Of a stretch of 5,574 nucleotides of DNA, positions 1-5,574 are shown piece by piece (position 1 is the stretch's first letter; each line of letters opens with the position of its first letter). The DNA comes from a bacterium (GTDB lineage: Bacteria > Bacillota > Negativicutes > Acidaminococcales > Acidaminococcaceae). Both the position numbers and the translations under genes were made by a program. The notes under the pieces were generated by a model, which saw nothing but the letters and a program-made list of their open reading frames with translations, made no database searches and was not told the DNA's origin. The stretch is from positions 1-5,574 of the forward strand of contig SFRS01000059.1 of assembly GCA_004562175.1 (NCBI GenBank), read 5' to 3'.

Positions 1-1801
1 TGGGGCAAGCCAAAAACTTGCCGAAGCGGCCTTCCTTGATGACCATCATGGCACCGCATTTTTCGCACTGCACATCGCTGACCTCCGGCGGTGCCGGCGG
101 CAACGCCGGACATTCCTCCCCAAAGCGTCTTACATCCTCCATAAATGGCCCGTAAAAACGCTTCAGCACCTCTACCCAATTTAACTTCTCCTCGGCAATC
201 TGGTCCAAATAGCTTTCCATTTCTGCGGAGAAATGAATGCTGATGAGCTTGGCAAAAAACTCTGTCAGCATATCCGTGGTCTGGTTGCCCAATTCTGTAA
301 TGAGCAGCTTTTTGCCCTCCTTCACCACGTAGCCACGACTGATGATGGTCACAATGGTGGGTGCGTAGGTGGAGGGACGACCAATACCCTTCTCCTCCAG
401 CTCCTTAATCAGCGTTGCTTCGGTGAAATGAGCAGGGGGCTCGGTGAAATGCTGCTCCGCTGGCAAAAGCTTGTGCAGCACCAGCTCCTTACCCTCCTCG
501 ATGTAGGGCACGGATTTATCCTTTTCCTCATCAGTGAGCTTACTGTTGATGGCCAAGAAGCCGGGAAAGCGCAGGATGGAGCCAGTAGCACGCAACTGGT
601 AGTCCCCTGCCTCAATGAGCAAGGTGGTCATATCATAAAGGGCATCGCTCATCTGGCTGGCCACAGCACGCTTCCAAATCAGGGTATACAGCTTCAGCTG
701 GTCCACCGTGAGGTATTTGGCAATTTCCTCCGGCGTGCGCAGCACGCTGGTGGGACGAATGGCCTCATGGGCATCCTGGGCATTCTTTTTGGCACTATAA
801 TGATTGGGCTTGGGCGAGCAGAACTCGCTGCCCAGATTATTCTTGATATATTCACGAATCTCGTCGATGGCTACATCTGCCAAGCGCACGGAGTCCGTTC
901 TCATGTAGGTAATGAGACCCACGGAGGATTTGCCCAAGCTGACGCCTTCATAAAGCTGTTGGGCCACCATCATGGTCTTTTTCGCTGAGAAATTCAGCTT
1001 TTTGTTGGCCTCCTGCTGCAAATTGGAGGTGGTAAAGGGCGGCACAGGATGGCGCTTGCGCTCCTTGCGCTCCGCCTTGCTCACAACGTAGTGAGCCTTA
1101 GCCAAGGCTGCCTCAGCCGCATGGGCCTGCTCCGCATTTTTCAGCTCCAACTTTTTGCCCTTATATTTCACTGTCTCCGCTTCAAAAATAGGTGCCTTGG
1201 CGGTTTCCCGTAGCTTGGCATTCAGCGTCCAATATTCCTCGGGCACAAAGGCTTCAATTTCCCTATCCCTGTCGGCCACGATTTTCACAGCCACGGATTG
1301 CACGCGACCGGCACTCAAGCCCTTGCGTACCTTACGCCAGAGCAGCGGACTCAGCTCATAGCCCACAATGCGGTCCAAAATACGGCGCGCCTGTTGGGCG
1401 TTGACCATATCCATATCAATGGTACGCGGGTGCTTGATGGCATCCTTCACCGCCGTACCCGTGATTTCATGGAACTCAATCCGGCAATTTTGCTGCTCAT
1501 TTAAGCCCAGAATATGGGCCAAATGCCAGCTAATAGCCTCACCCTCGCGGTCAGGGTCAGTTGCCAGATAGACTTTGTCAGCCTTTTTGGCCAAGGTCTT
1601 CAGCTCTTTAATCAATTCGCCCTTCCCACGAATGTTAATATACTTGGGCTCAAAGTCATGCTCCACATCCACACCAAAGGTGCTCTTGGGCAAATCACGT
1701 AGATGACCCATGGAAGCCTTAACCTTATAATTCTTTCCTAAAAATTTTTCTATAGTCTTGGATTTCGTGGGTGATTCCACGATAACCAGATTCATCGTCA
1801 T
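1..1801 (-). CDS. topA: DNA topoisomerase I (type IA), N-terminal 600 codons; 3' end beyond window
   Basis: Type IA topoisomerase, which relaxes negatively supercoiled DNA by cutting one strand through a 5'-phosphotyrosine link. Reading the minus strand from 1801 gives an open frame to base 1. The TOPRIM domain shows NLVIVES near residue 4 and DPDREGE at 82-88, giving the metal-binding acidic residues D82, D84 and E86. LSAGRVQS lies at 162-169. The catalytic tyrosine is Y299 in GLITYMRTDS (codon 905-907), and HEAIRP lies at 345-350. A first zinc ribbon begins with C579 and C582 (CxxC) and C599 just before the edge, so one or more C-terminal zinc domains should follow outside. No frameshift is visible. 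ATG 1801 is chosen because AGGGGG (1809-1814) sits 7 nt upstream. The in-frame ATG at 1795 also has its own AAAGGA 7 nt upstream, so the protein may be two residues shorter. It follows dprA by 11 bp, in one operon. Family assignment is certain. Confidence 0.98.
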   Translation of the reverse strand, partial: MTMNLVIVESPTKSKTIEKFLGKNYKVKASMGHLRDLPKSTFGVDVEHDFEPKYINIRGKGELIKELKTLAKKADKVYLATDPDREGEAISWHLAHILGLNEQQNCRIEFHEITGTAVKDAIKHPRTIDMDMVNAQQARRILDRIVGYELSPLLWRKVRKGLSAGRVQSVAVKIVADRDREIEAFVPEEYWTLNAKLRETAKAPIFEAETVKYKGKKLELKNAEQAHAAEAALAKAHYVVSKAERKERKRHPVPPFTTSNLQQEANKKLNFSAKKTMMVAQQLYEGVSLGKSSVGLITYMRTDSVRLADVAIDEIREYIKNNLGSEFCSPKPNHYSAKKNAQDAHEAIRPTSVLRTPEEIAKYLTVDQLKLYTLIWKRAVASQMSDALYDMTTLLIEAGDYQLRATGSILRFPGFLAINSKLTDEEKDKSVPYIEEGKELVLHKLLPAEQHFTEPPAHFTEATLIKELEEKGIGRPSTYAPTIVTIISRGYVVKEGKKLLITELGNQTTDMLTEFFAKLISIHFSAEMESYLDQIAEEKLNWVEVLKRFYGPFMEDVRRFGEECPALPPAPPEVSDVQCEKCGAMMVIKEGRFGKFLACP

Positions 1802-1802
1802 T

Positions 1803-1814
1803 TCCTTTCCCCCT
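1803..1814 (-). promoter_or_regulatory. topA ribosome binding sites, doubled and overlapping the dprA stop
   Basis: On the minus strand two purine-rich Shine-Dalgarno sequences lie back to back. AGGGGG (1814-1809) is 7 nt before ATG 1801, and AAAGGA (1808-1803) is 7 nt before the in-frame ATG 1795. The first overlaps the dprA stop codon TAG (1815-1813), so ribosomes ending dprA stop on the topA site. This suggests translational coupling (inference). Confidence 0.7.
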
Positions 1815-2952
1815 ACCTGCGGTAGTAGTGCAGCGCTTGGTTTTGGCTCACCAAGCCTGCTCCCTGCAGCTCTAAAAGCTCCATGCTCACACTGGCAAAA
1901 TCAGCGCCACTGCCTTCCACCAAAGCCTCCAAGGGCAGACTACCCGCCTGCAAAAGCTCCAAAAGCTTCGTGCCTAAAGCGGACGTGGTCACCGCTGTAT
2001 TTGCTCCCTCTTCAGCCTCAGTATTGGCAAAATCAAAAATAGAAGGCTGGACGCACCTTTCCTTCTGCGCCAGCTCCCACTGGGCTTTATCCTCTAAAAT
2101 ATCCTGGGGTGTATCCACCAGCTTGGCTCCTGTGCGAATCAGCTCATGGCAGCCCTTGCTGGTAGCATCAAAGATATTGCCCGGCACACAGTACACATCC
2201 CTACCCTCGTCTGCAGCTATATTGGCTGTGATGATGGCACCACTTTTCAGCTTCGCCTCGGCCACCAAAACTCCCTGGGACAAGCCCACGATAATGCGAT
2301 TGCGAGCAGGAAAATTCTTCGCCAAGGGATGGGTTCCCGGCGCATATTCACTGATGACAGCGCCACCACTGCGAACGATGCGCTCAAATAGCCCTGCATT
2401 TTCTTCAGGGTAGGCAATGTCCAGGCCGCAGCCCAGCACCGCCACAGTTTTACCACCCACGCTGAGGCAAGCCTCGTGAGCCGTTGTGTCGATGCCCCTT
2501 GCACCGCCACTGATGATGGGAATACCCCGCAAAGCCATGTCCTTGGTAAAAACCTTTGCCGCCTTCTTGCCATATTCAGTGCACTCCCTGGAGCCCACTA
2601 CAGCCAAGGCGTAGCCTGCTACGGGCAAGCTGCCCTTCACATACAGCACCAAGGGTGGATCAGCAATGCGCAGCAGGGACTGAGGATAATCAGCATCCTT
2701 GTAGCTCACCAAGCGCACGCCATCTTGGTCGCAAAATCTTTGCAAACGCGTGGGCACATCCTTGCGCCTTTTGTCCGTGAAGGCTGCCGCTGCATCCTCC
2801 TTGACGACGCCAGTGGCTACCAGCTGTTGGACGTCCGCCTCAAATACAGCCTGCGCCGAGCCCAGAGCCTGCACCAGCTTCATCACCTTGGCGCGCCCCA
2901 AGCCACCCACAGCACAGATAGCAGCTAAATATAAAGTATCCACTTTATCCAT
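1813..2952 (-). CDS. dprA: DNA processing protein DprA (Smf), RecA loader for incoming ssDNA
   Basis: DprA/Smf binds single-stranded DNA entering during natural transformation, protects it and helps load RecA in the cytoplasm. It is also widely present in species not known to be competent. The 379-residue product has the full family layout. A helix-hairpin-helix/SAM-like N-terminus covers about residues 5-60. An extended Rossmann fold covers about 80-285, with VVGSRECTEYG (118-128), SGGARGIDTTAHEA (148-161), FPARNRII (214-221), and SGAIITA (237-243). A winged-helix C-terminus covers about 323-379. The GxN-LI position common near residue 268 reads GCHELI here. I place the start at ATG 2952, not at the upstream in-frame ATG 2961, because the only Shine-Dalgarno (AAGGA, 2961-2965) is 8 nt before 2952 and overlaps the 2961 ATG itself. 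It leads a two-gene unit with topA behind a strong promoter. No com genes are in view, so competence cannot be judged. Confidence 0.97.
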   Translation of the reverse strand: MDKVDTLYLAAICAVGGLGRAKVMKLVQALGSAQAVFEADVQQLVATGVVKEDAAAAFTDKRRKDVPTRLQRFCDQDGVRLVSYKDADYPQSLLRIADPPLVLYVKGSLPVAGYALAVVGSRECTEYGKKAAKVFTKDMALRGIPIISGGARGIDTTAHEACLSVGGKTVAVLGCGLDIAYPEENAGLFERIVRSGGAVISEYAPGTHPLAKNFPARNRIIVGLSQGVLVAEAKLKSGAIITANIAADEGRDVYCVPGNIFDATSKGCHELIRTGAKLVDTPQDILEDKAQWELAQKERCVQPSIFDFANTEAEEGANTAVTTSALGTKLLELLQAGSLPLEALVEGSGADFASVSMELLELQGAGLVSQNQALHYYRR

Positions 2953-2960
2953 AATTTGCA

Positions 2961-2965
2961 TCCTT
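2961..2965 (-). promoter_or_regulatory. dprA ribosome binding site, decides the start
   Basis: AAGGA on the minus strand lies 8 nt before ATG 2952, an ideal spacing. Its last A is the first base of the alternative in-frame ATG 2961, which therefore has no usable Shine-Dalgarno of its own. The site supports a protein three residues shorter than the longest open frame. Confidence 0.75.
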
Positions 2966-3012
2966 CAAATACGAATTTCTGCCAGAGCGTTTTCCTTGCC
3001 CGGACAGCCCCC

Positions 3013-3027
3013 AATTACAGGGTAATT
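3013..3027. repeat. Perfect inverted repeat at the predicted dprA transcription start
   Basis: AATTAC-AGG-GTAATT is a perfect 6-bp inverted repeat with a 3-bp spacer. Relative to the promoter at 3035-3063 it covers about +2 to +16. It could be an operator half-site pair bound by a dimeric repressor, or a small hairpin at the 5' end of the mRNA. No T-tract follows, so it is not a terminator. I do not recognise it as the site of a known regulator, and a 6-bp AT-rich repeat can occur by chance. Confidence 0.4.
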
Positions 3028-3034
3028 TTCTCTC

Positions 3035-3063
3035 ATTATAATGAAGAAAACCCCAGCGGTCAA
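3035..3063 (-). promoter_or_regulatory. Sigma-A-type promoter for dprA-topA
   Basis: On the minus strand, -35 TTGACC (3063-3058) and a perfect -10 TATAAT (3040-3035) are separated by exactly 17 bp. The predicted start is near 3028, giving a leader of about 76 nt before dprA ATG 2952. The site lies between the glycosyltransferase stop and dprA, so dprA-topA can be transcribed independently of the upstream gene. It is the best promoter match in the window. Confidence 0.85.
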
Positions 3064-3083
3064 GTGGCAAAATTGCAAACCCT

Positions 3084-4232
3084 TCATTTGGCCCTTATTT
3101 GTTCAAGCACAAAGGCGCAAATTTGCTCCGCCGCCAAGGCATTGCCCTGGGGCTTTTGGGGCACAGCAGACTGCTCTGTCAGAGCTATTTTGCGCACTGT
3201 TGCGACTAATTCCGCAAGATTTTGGCAAACATTGGCCCCGTAATGAGCCTTTAGGAAGCCGGCATTGCCCTGCTCCTGTCCCGGCAGTGGCTTATACAGC
3301 AACAGCTCCAGACCGGAAGTCAGCACCTCAGCGCAGGTCAAGCCCCCTGCCTTGGTAATAATCATATCCGCCCCGGCTAGCATTTGGGGTACATCCTCAC
3401 GGAAGCCATAAATCTCCACAGGATTAGAAGCGTAGCCAGCATTTTTATCAGTGCTTGCGTGCAAAGCTTGCTCACTAAAGCGTTGGCGCAATCTTGCAGC
3501 CAGCTTTTCGTTGTGACCGGCGATGGCCACCAAGCGCAGTCCAGATATATGGGCAGCAGTGATAGCTTCCAACATCTCTTCCATGGGCAAGAGTCCTTCA
3601 CCACCACCCATGATAAGACACACCTTTTCTGCAGCGCTCCAGCCAAAAGCCTTGCGACAAGCAGCATAATCCTGCTCCTTAAAGGCATGCCGCACGGGAA
3701 TACCAAAGGAATACACCGCACTAGGCACAGTAATCTTACTCTTTAAACGCTCATCAGCCAAAAAGTACGCATCCACGCCTTCCACAAGCCACCATTTATG
3801 CACTGTGAAATCCGTAATCACTGCTCCCAAAAAAAGCTCCGGATGCTTCTTTTTATAATAACTTATAATGCCCGCCGGCGTAGCATGAGTAGCAATGACA
3901 GCATCGGGGTTCACTCGGCGCAGATAGCTGTTACCAAGCAGGGCCAGTGTGTGATTGATGAGGCCCCTGAGCCACAGAGAGCCTCCCTGACTATTACCCC
4001 ATTTGTACGCCAGCTCGTAAAGCCAAGGACAGCAGCCCAAAATCCACAAATAACAGCGTAAAAAGGTAGACCCCAAAAAATGCGGAAAAAAGTCGAACAC
4101 ATTCCCATGCACGACCTCCGCATTTTCCTTTGCACTGAAGACCTCGCGCAGAGCCTCCGCCGCCAGCCTGTGCCCGGAGCCAATGGGCGCAGATAACAGT
4201 AGCACCGTATATTTTTTCTTTCTATTAGTCAT
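3084..4232 (-). CDS. Glycosyltransferase, MGDG synthase / UgtP-like (GT28), probably acting on diacylglycerol
   Basis: This is a 382-residue GT-B fold glycosyltransferase of the group containing monogalactosyldiacylglycerol synthases and Bacillus UgtP. Those enzymes transfer sugar from a UDP-sugar to diacylglycerol at the inner face of the membrane. The N-terminal acceptor-side domain has SAPIGSGHRLAAEAL (14-28) and TDFTVHKWW (140-148). The linker has GIPVR (177-181). The C-terminal nucleotide-sugar domain has MGGGEG (208-213), TKAGGLTCAE (293-302) and LPGQEQGNA (316-324). A hydrophobic stretch near 58-72 may help membrane association; there is no signal peptide. Which sugar is used, and whether one or several are added, cannot be read from sequence. 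ATG 4232 is preferred because the motif-bearing protein begins there and a GAGAG lies about 10 nt upstream, a weak site. The in-frame ATG 4274 has no Shine-Dalgarno. It diverges from the phosphoribosyltransferase gene and lies upstream of dprA with no clear terminator between. Confidence 0.88.
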   Translation of the reverse strand: MTNRKKKYTVLLLSAPIGSGHRLAAEALREVFSAKENAEVVHGNVFDFFPHFLGSTFLRCYLWILGCCPWLYELAYKWGNSQGGSLWLRGLINHTLALLGNSYLRRVNPDAVIATHATPAGIISYYKKKHPELFLGAVITDFTVHKWWLVEGVDAYFLADERLKSKITVPSAVYSFGIPVRHAFKEQDYAACRKAFGWSAAEKVCLIMGGGEGLLPMEEMLEAITAAHISGLRLVAIAGHNEKLAARLRQRFSEQALHASTDKNAGYASNPVEIYGFREDVPQMLAGADMIITKAGGLTCAEVLTSGLELLLYKPLPGQEQGNAGFLKAHYGANVCQNLAELVATVRKIALTEQSAVPQKPQGNALAAEQICAFVLEQIRAK

Positions 4233-4302
4233 ACCTACATCATCTCTCAATAAAAAAAGAGCACAAAAATTCACATATGGGGGTTGAATAAGCAGCGTTA
4301 TT

Positions 4303-4330
4303 ATTGTATCATATTTTTAATCACATTCAA
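4303..4330 (-). promoter_or_regulatory. Sigma-A-type promoter for the glycosyltransferase gene
   Basis: On the minus strand, -35 TTGAAT (4330-4325) and -10 TACAAT (4308-4303) are 16 bp apart, and a TG one base before the -10 makes it an extended -10. The predicted start is near 4296, giving a leader of about 64 nt to ATG 4232. Its -35 lies directly beside the -10 of the opposing promoter at 4331-4339. Confidence 0.7.
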
Positions 4331-4339
4331 TGCTAGAAT
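4331..4339 (+). promoter_or_regulatory. Extended -10 promoter for the nicotinate phosphoribosyltransferase gene
   Basis: TGCTAGAAT fits an extended -10 (TG-N-TAGAAT). The expected -35 position, near 4311-4316, reads ATATTT, a poor match, so the promoter would rely on the TG extension or an activator. The predicted start is near 4346, leaving a leader of only about 30 nt, too short for a riboswitch. Confidence 0.5.
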
Positions 4340-4361
4340 AGTGTATTTAAAGAAAATTTTT

Positions 4362-4367
4362 GGGAGG
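4362..4367 (+). promoter_or_regulatory. Ribosome binding site of the nicotinate phosphoribosyltransferase gene
   Basis: GGGAGG lies 8 nt before ATG 4376 and fixes that start; the region just upstream is AT-rich and non-coding. Confidence 0.85.
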
Positions 4368-4375
4368 CCCTAAAA

Positions 4376-5428
4376 ATGGCAAACAGACTACCTGTTGAAA
4401 GCTTCAGCTTTCCTGTAGAAAAAATTAAAGCTGGTTATTATACTGATGCATATTTTATCCGTTCTGCGGAGATTTTAAATGGCGACAACTATCATCCCCG
4501 TGTTTTGATGCAGGTATTTGCCCGCGACCACGTGGTTGTCTGCGGCACCGATGAAGTCATCGCCCTGATTAAGACCTGTGCCTTCCATCCGGAAAACATC
4601 GTTATTCATTCTCTTCATGATGGTGAAGAGGTGGATGAATGGGAAACCGTCATGACCATTGAAGGCGATTATCAGGATTTCGCTCATTTGGAAACCCTGT
4701 ATTTGGGCATTTTGGCTCGTCAAAGCCGCATTGCTACCAACGTGCGCAGGGTTGTGAAGGCTGCCAACGGCAAGCCCGTGCTCTTCTTCCCTGCTCGCTA
4801 TGATATCTATCAAACCCAAGAGTCCGATGGCTACGCTGCTAAAATCGGTGGCATCAAGGGCTTCTCCACTGACGCCAATGCATTGGCCAGCGGTGGCAAA
4901 GGCTTGGGCACTATTCCCCACGCTTTGATTGCTTCTTACAACGGTGACACTGTGGCCGCCACCTCCGCCTTTGACAAATATGTGGACCCCTCCATTGCTC
5001 GCATTGCCTTGGTAGACTTTGATAATGACTGCGTGAATACTTCCTTGGCTGTTGCTCGCAAGCTGGGCAAAAAGCTGGCCGGCGTGCGTTTGGATACCTC
5101 CGGCTCCATGGTGGACAAGAGCCTGTGGACCCAAATCGGCACCTTCAAGCCCACCGGTGTCTGCAAGGAGCTGGTATGCAATGTGCGCCGTGCGCTGGAT
5201 GATGAAGGCTTCAACCACGTGAAGATTATTGTTTCCGGTGGCTTTGACGCTGCTCGTGTGGCTGCCTTTGAGGAAATGGGCGTACCCGTTGATACCTACG
5301 CTGTAGGCTCCTCCTTCTTCGACGGTAATATTAATTTTACTGCTGATATTGTGAAGGTTAATGGCAAGGATTGCGCCAAGGCCGGACGCAAGTATAATCC
5401 TAATCCCAAGATGGAATTAGTGGATTGA
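4376..5428 (+). CDS. pncB: Nicotinate phosphoribosyltransferase, short form (NAPRTase)
   Basis: This enzyme joins nicotinate to PRPP, usually with ATP hydrolysis, to give nicotinate mononucleotide. It is the first step of Preiss-Handler NAD salvage, in the cytoplasm. The 350-residue product belongs to the short NAPRTase branch found in archaea and many Firmicutes, not the longer canonical PncB. Visible landmarks are YYTDAYF (21-27), GTIPHALI (178-185) with H182 in the place of the conserved active-site histidine, VRLDTSGS (237-244), the phosphate-binding SGGFD (287-291), and VGSSFF (310-315). The C-terminus around C333 (DCAKAGRKYNPNP) looks like the family's usual end, so there is no truncation. 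Related proteins are sometimes labelled quinolinate phosphoribosyltransferase; the motifs fit nicotinate better, but substrate is inferred from family. The gene has its own promoter region and is followed by an intrinsic terminator, so it may be monocistronic. The symbol is by function, since sequence distance to E. coli PncB is large. Confidence 0.92.
   Translation: MANRLPVESFSFPVEKIKAGYYTDAYFIRSAEILNGDNYHPRVLMQVFARDHVVVCGTDEVIALIKTCAFHPENIVIHSLHDGEEVDEWETVMTIEGDYQDFAHLETLYLGILARQSRIATNVRRVVKAANGKPVLFFPARYDIYQTQESDGYAAKIGGIKGFSTDANALASGGKGLGTIPHALIASYNGDTVAATSAFDKYVDPSIARIALVDFDNDCVNTSLAVARKLGKKLAGVRLDTSGSMVDKSLWTQIGTFKPTGVCKELVCNVRRALDDEGFNHVKIIVSGGFDAARVAAFEEMGVPVDTYAVGSSFFDGNINFTADIVKVNGKDCAKAGRKYNPNPKMELVD
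5371..5398 (+). promoter_or_regulatory. Possible internal promoter in the pncB 3' end, reading toward hydF
   Basis: TTGCGC (5371-5376), a 16-bp spacer and a perfect TATAAT (5393-5398) lie inside the last codons of pncB. The -35 matches consensus only at TTG, and TATAAT here also encodes Tyr-Asn, so chance is quite possible. If active, transcription would begin near 5405 and pass through the terminator at 5447-5487 before hydF. Confidence 0.3.
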
Positions 5429-5446
5429 TTTTCGTTGTTACTTTTG

Positions 5447-5487
5447 AAAGCACTGTGGCTTGTCCCCAGTGCTTTTTGCTCTTTTTT
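5447..5487 (+). terminator. Rho-independent terminator after pncB
   Basis: AAAGCACTG (5447-5455) pairs perfectly with CAGTGCTTT (5467-5475). Two further G-C pairs can form inside after one mismatch, leaving a small loop. A T-rich run follows, five Ts at 5473-5477 and six at 5482-5487. The reverse strand lacks a comparable T-tract, so it works on the plus strand. It sits 18 nt after the pncB stop and only 22 nt before the hydF start codon. Confidence 0.88.
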
Positions 5488-5494
5488 ATGATTT

Positions 5495-5502
5495 AAGGAG
5501 GG
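5495..5502 (+). promoter_or_regulatory. hydF ribosome binding site
   Basis: AAGGAGGG, close to a full anti-Shine-Dalgarno match, lies 7 nt before ATG 5510. It is outside the terminator stem, so the hairpin does not sequester it directly. Confidence 0.85.
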
Positions 5503-5509
5503 AAATACT

Positions 5510-5574
5510 ATGAGCTTAAACACCACTCCCGCAGCAGAACGTATCCACATAGGCATCTTTGGCAAGCGTAATGC
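5510..5574 (+). CDS. hydF: [FeFe]-hydrogenase H-cluster maturation GTPase HydF, N-terminal fragment
   Basis: Only 21 complete codons are inside the window. The product starts MSLNTTPAAERIHIGIFGKRNA, which I recognise as the typical HydF N-terminus: a short SLN-TP-ER leader, then strand IHIGIFG and GKRNA, the start of the G1 P-loop that should continue GKS outside the window. HydF is the scaffold on which HydE and HydG products build the 2Fe subcluster before transfer to the hydrogenase; its GTPase domain is N-terminal. The start is fixed by AAGGAGGG 7 nt upstream. A different TrmE/Era-like GTPase is possible, but the leader residues favour HydF. The 22 nt between the terminator and the start leave no room for a promoter. 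Whether hydE, hydG or hydA lie downstream cannot be seen. Confidence 0.85.
   Translation, partial: MSLNTTPAAERIHIGIFGKRN

Noticed and set aside
233..988. Open plus-strand frame of 251 codons opposite topA
   Set aside because: It lies entirely antisense to well-conserved topA, including the catalytic tyrosine region. Its translation shows no recognisable family and it has no convincing ribosome site, so it is a codon-bias shadow.
1883..2413. Open plus-strand frame of 176 codons opposite dprA
   Set aside because: It is antisense to the conserved Rossmann core of DprA, and its Ser/Ala-rich translation has no domain; a shadow.
4233..4274. Upstream in-frame ATG 4274 as the glycosyltransferase start, adding 14 residues
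   Set aside because: The sequence before it is CCCCC-rich on the coding strand with no Shine-Dalgarno, and the added residues match nothing in the family. ATG 4232 directly precedes the conserved first strand.
4287..4302. Inverted repeat AATAA-N6-TTATT over the predicted glycosyltransferase transcription start
   Set aside because: Only 5 A/T pairs in an AT-rich region, which is expected by chance, and it does not resemble the dyad at 3013-3027.
4346..4375. Riboswitch or known NAD-regulator operator ahead of pncB
   Set aside because: The predicted leader is about 30 nt with no stable fold, and I recognise no regulator site in it.
4475..5218. Open minus-strand frame of 247 codons opposite pncB
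   Set aside because: It is fully antisense to the motif-bearing NAPRTase, has a low-complexity Gly/His/Val-rich translation typical of shadows, and has no family resemblance.
5400..5420. Imperfect hairpin CTAAT...ATTAG at the pncB 3' end as an antiterminator or riboswitch part
   Set aside because: It has a mismatch, lies within coding sequence, does not pair with either arm of the terminator, and begins before the only candidate upstream start site.

Overview
The window is ordinary bacterial chromosome with two diverging gene blocks. The leftward block runs from a glycosyltransferase through dprA to topA, which leaves the window at base 1. The rightward block is a short-form nicotinate phosphoribosyltransferase followed by the first 65 bases of a gene that reads like hydF. 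All five proteins resemble Firmicutes versions, and dprA-topA is a pairing common in that phylum. HydF implies an anaerobe that makes [FeFe]-hydrogenase. GC is moderate and Shine-Dalgarno sites are strong. My best guess is an anaerobic Firmicute, possibly a Negativicutes or Clostridia member; this is inference, because no rRNA or lineage marker is present.

Layout: 1-1801 (-) topA, N-terminal 600 codons, ending inside the first C-terminal zinc ribbon. 1813-2952 (-) dprA, 11 bp upstream of topA, so the two are almost certainly co-transcribed. 2953-3083 holds the dprA leader, with a near-consensus sigma-A promoter and a small dyad at the predicted transcription start. 3084-4232 (-) is a GT28/MGDG-synthase-like glycosyltransferase. 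4233-4375 is a divergent intergenic region with two back-to-back overlapping promoters. 4376-5428 (+) is the nicotinate phosphoribosyltransferase. 5447-5487 is an intrinsic terminator. 5510-5574 (+) is the start of hydF.

The genes serve separate housekeeping roles: DNA relaxation (TopA), handling of incoming single-stranded DNA (DprA), membrane glycolipid synthesis (glycosyltransferase), NAD salvage (phosphoribosyltransferase) and hydrogenase cofactor assembly (HydF). I see no mobile element, CRISPR array, tRNA, rRNA, frameshift or broken gene. I found no evidence for a previously undescribed system. The points worth a second look are regulatory: how hydF is expressed behind a terminator, the overlapping divergent promoters, the dyad at the dprA start site, and start-codon choices that automated calls may get wrong.
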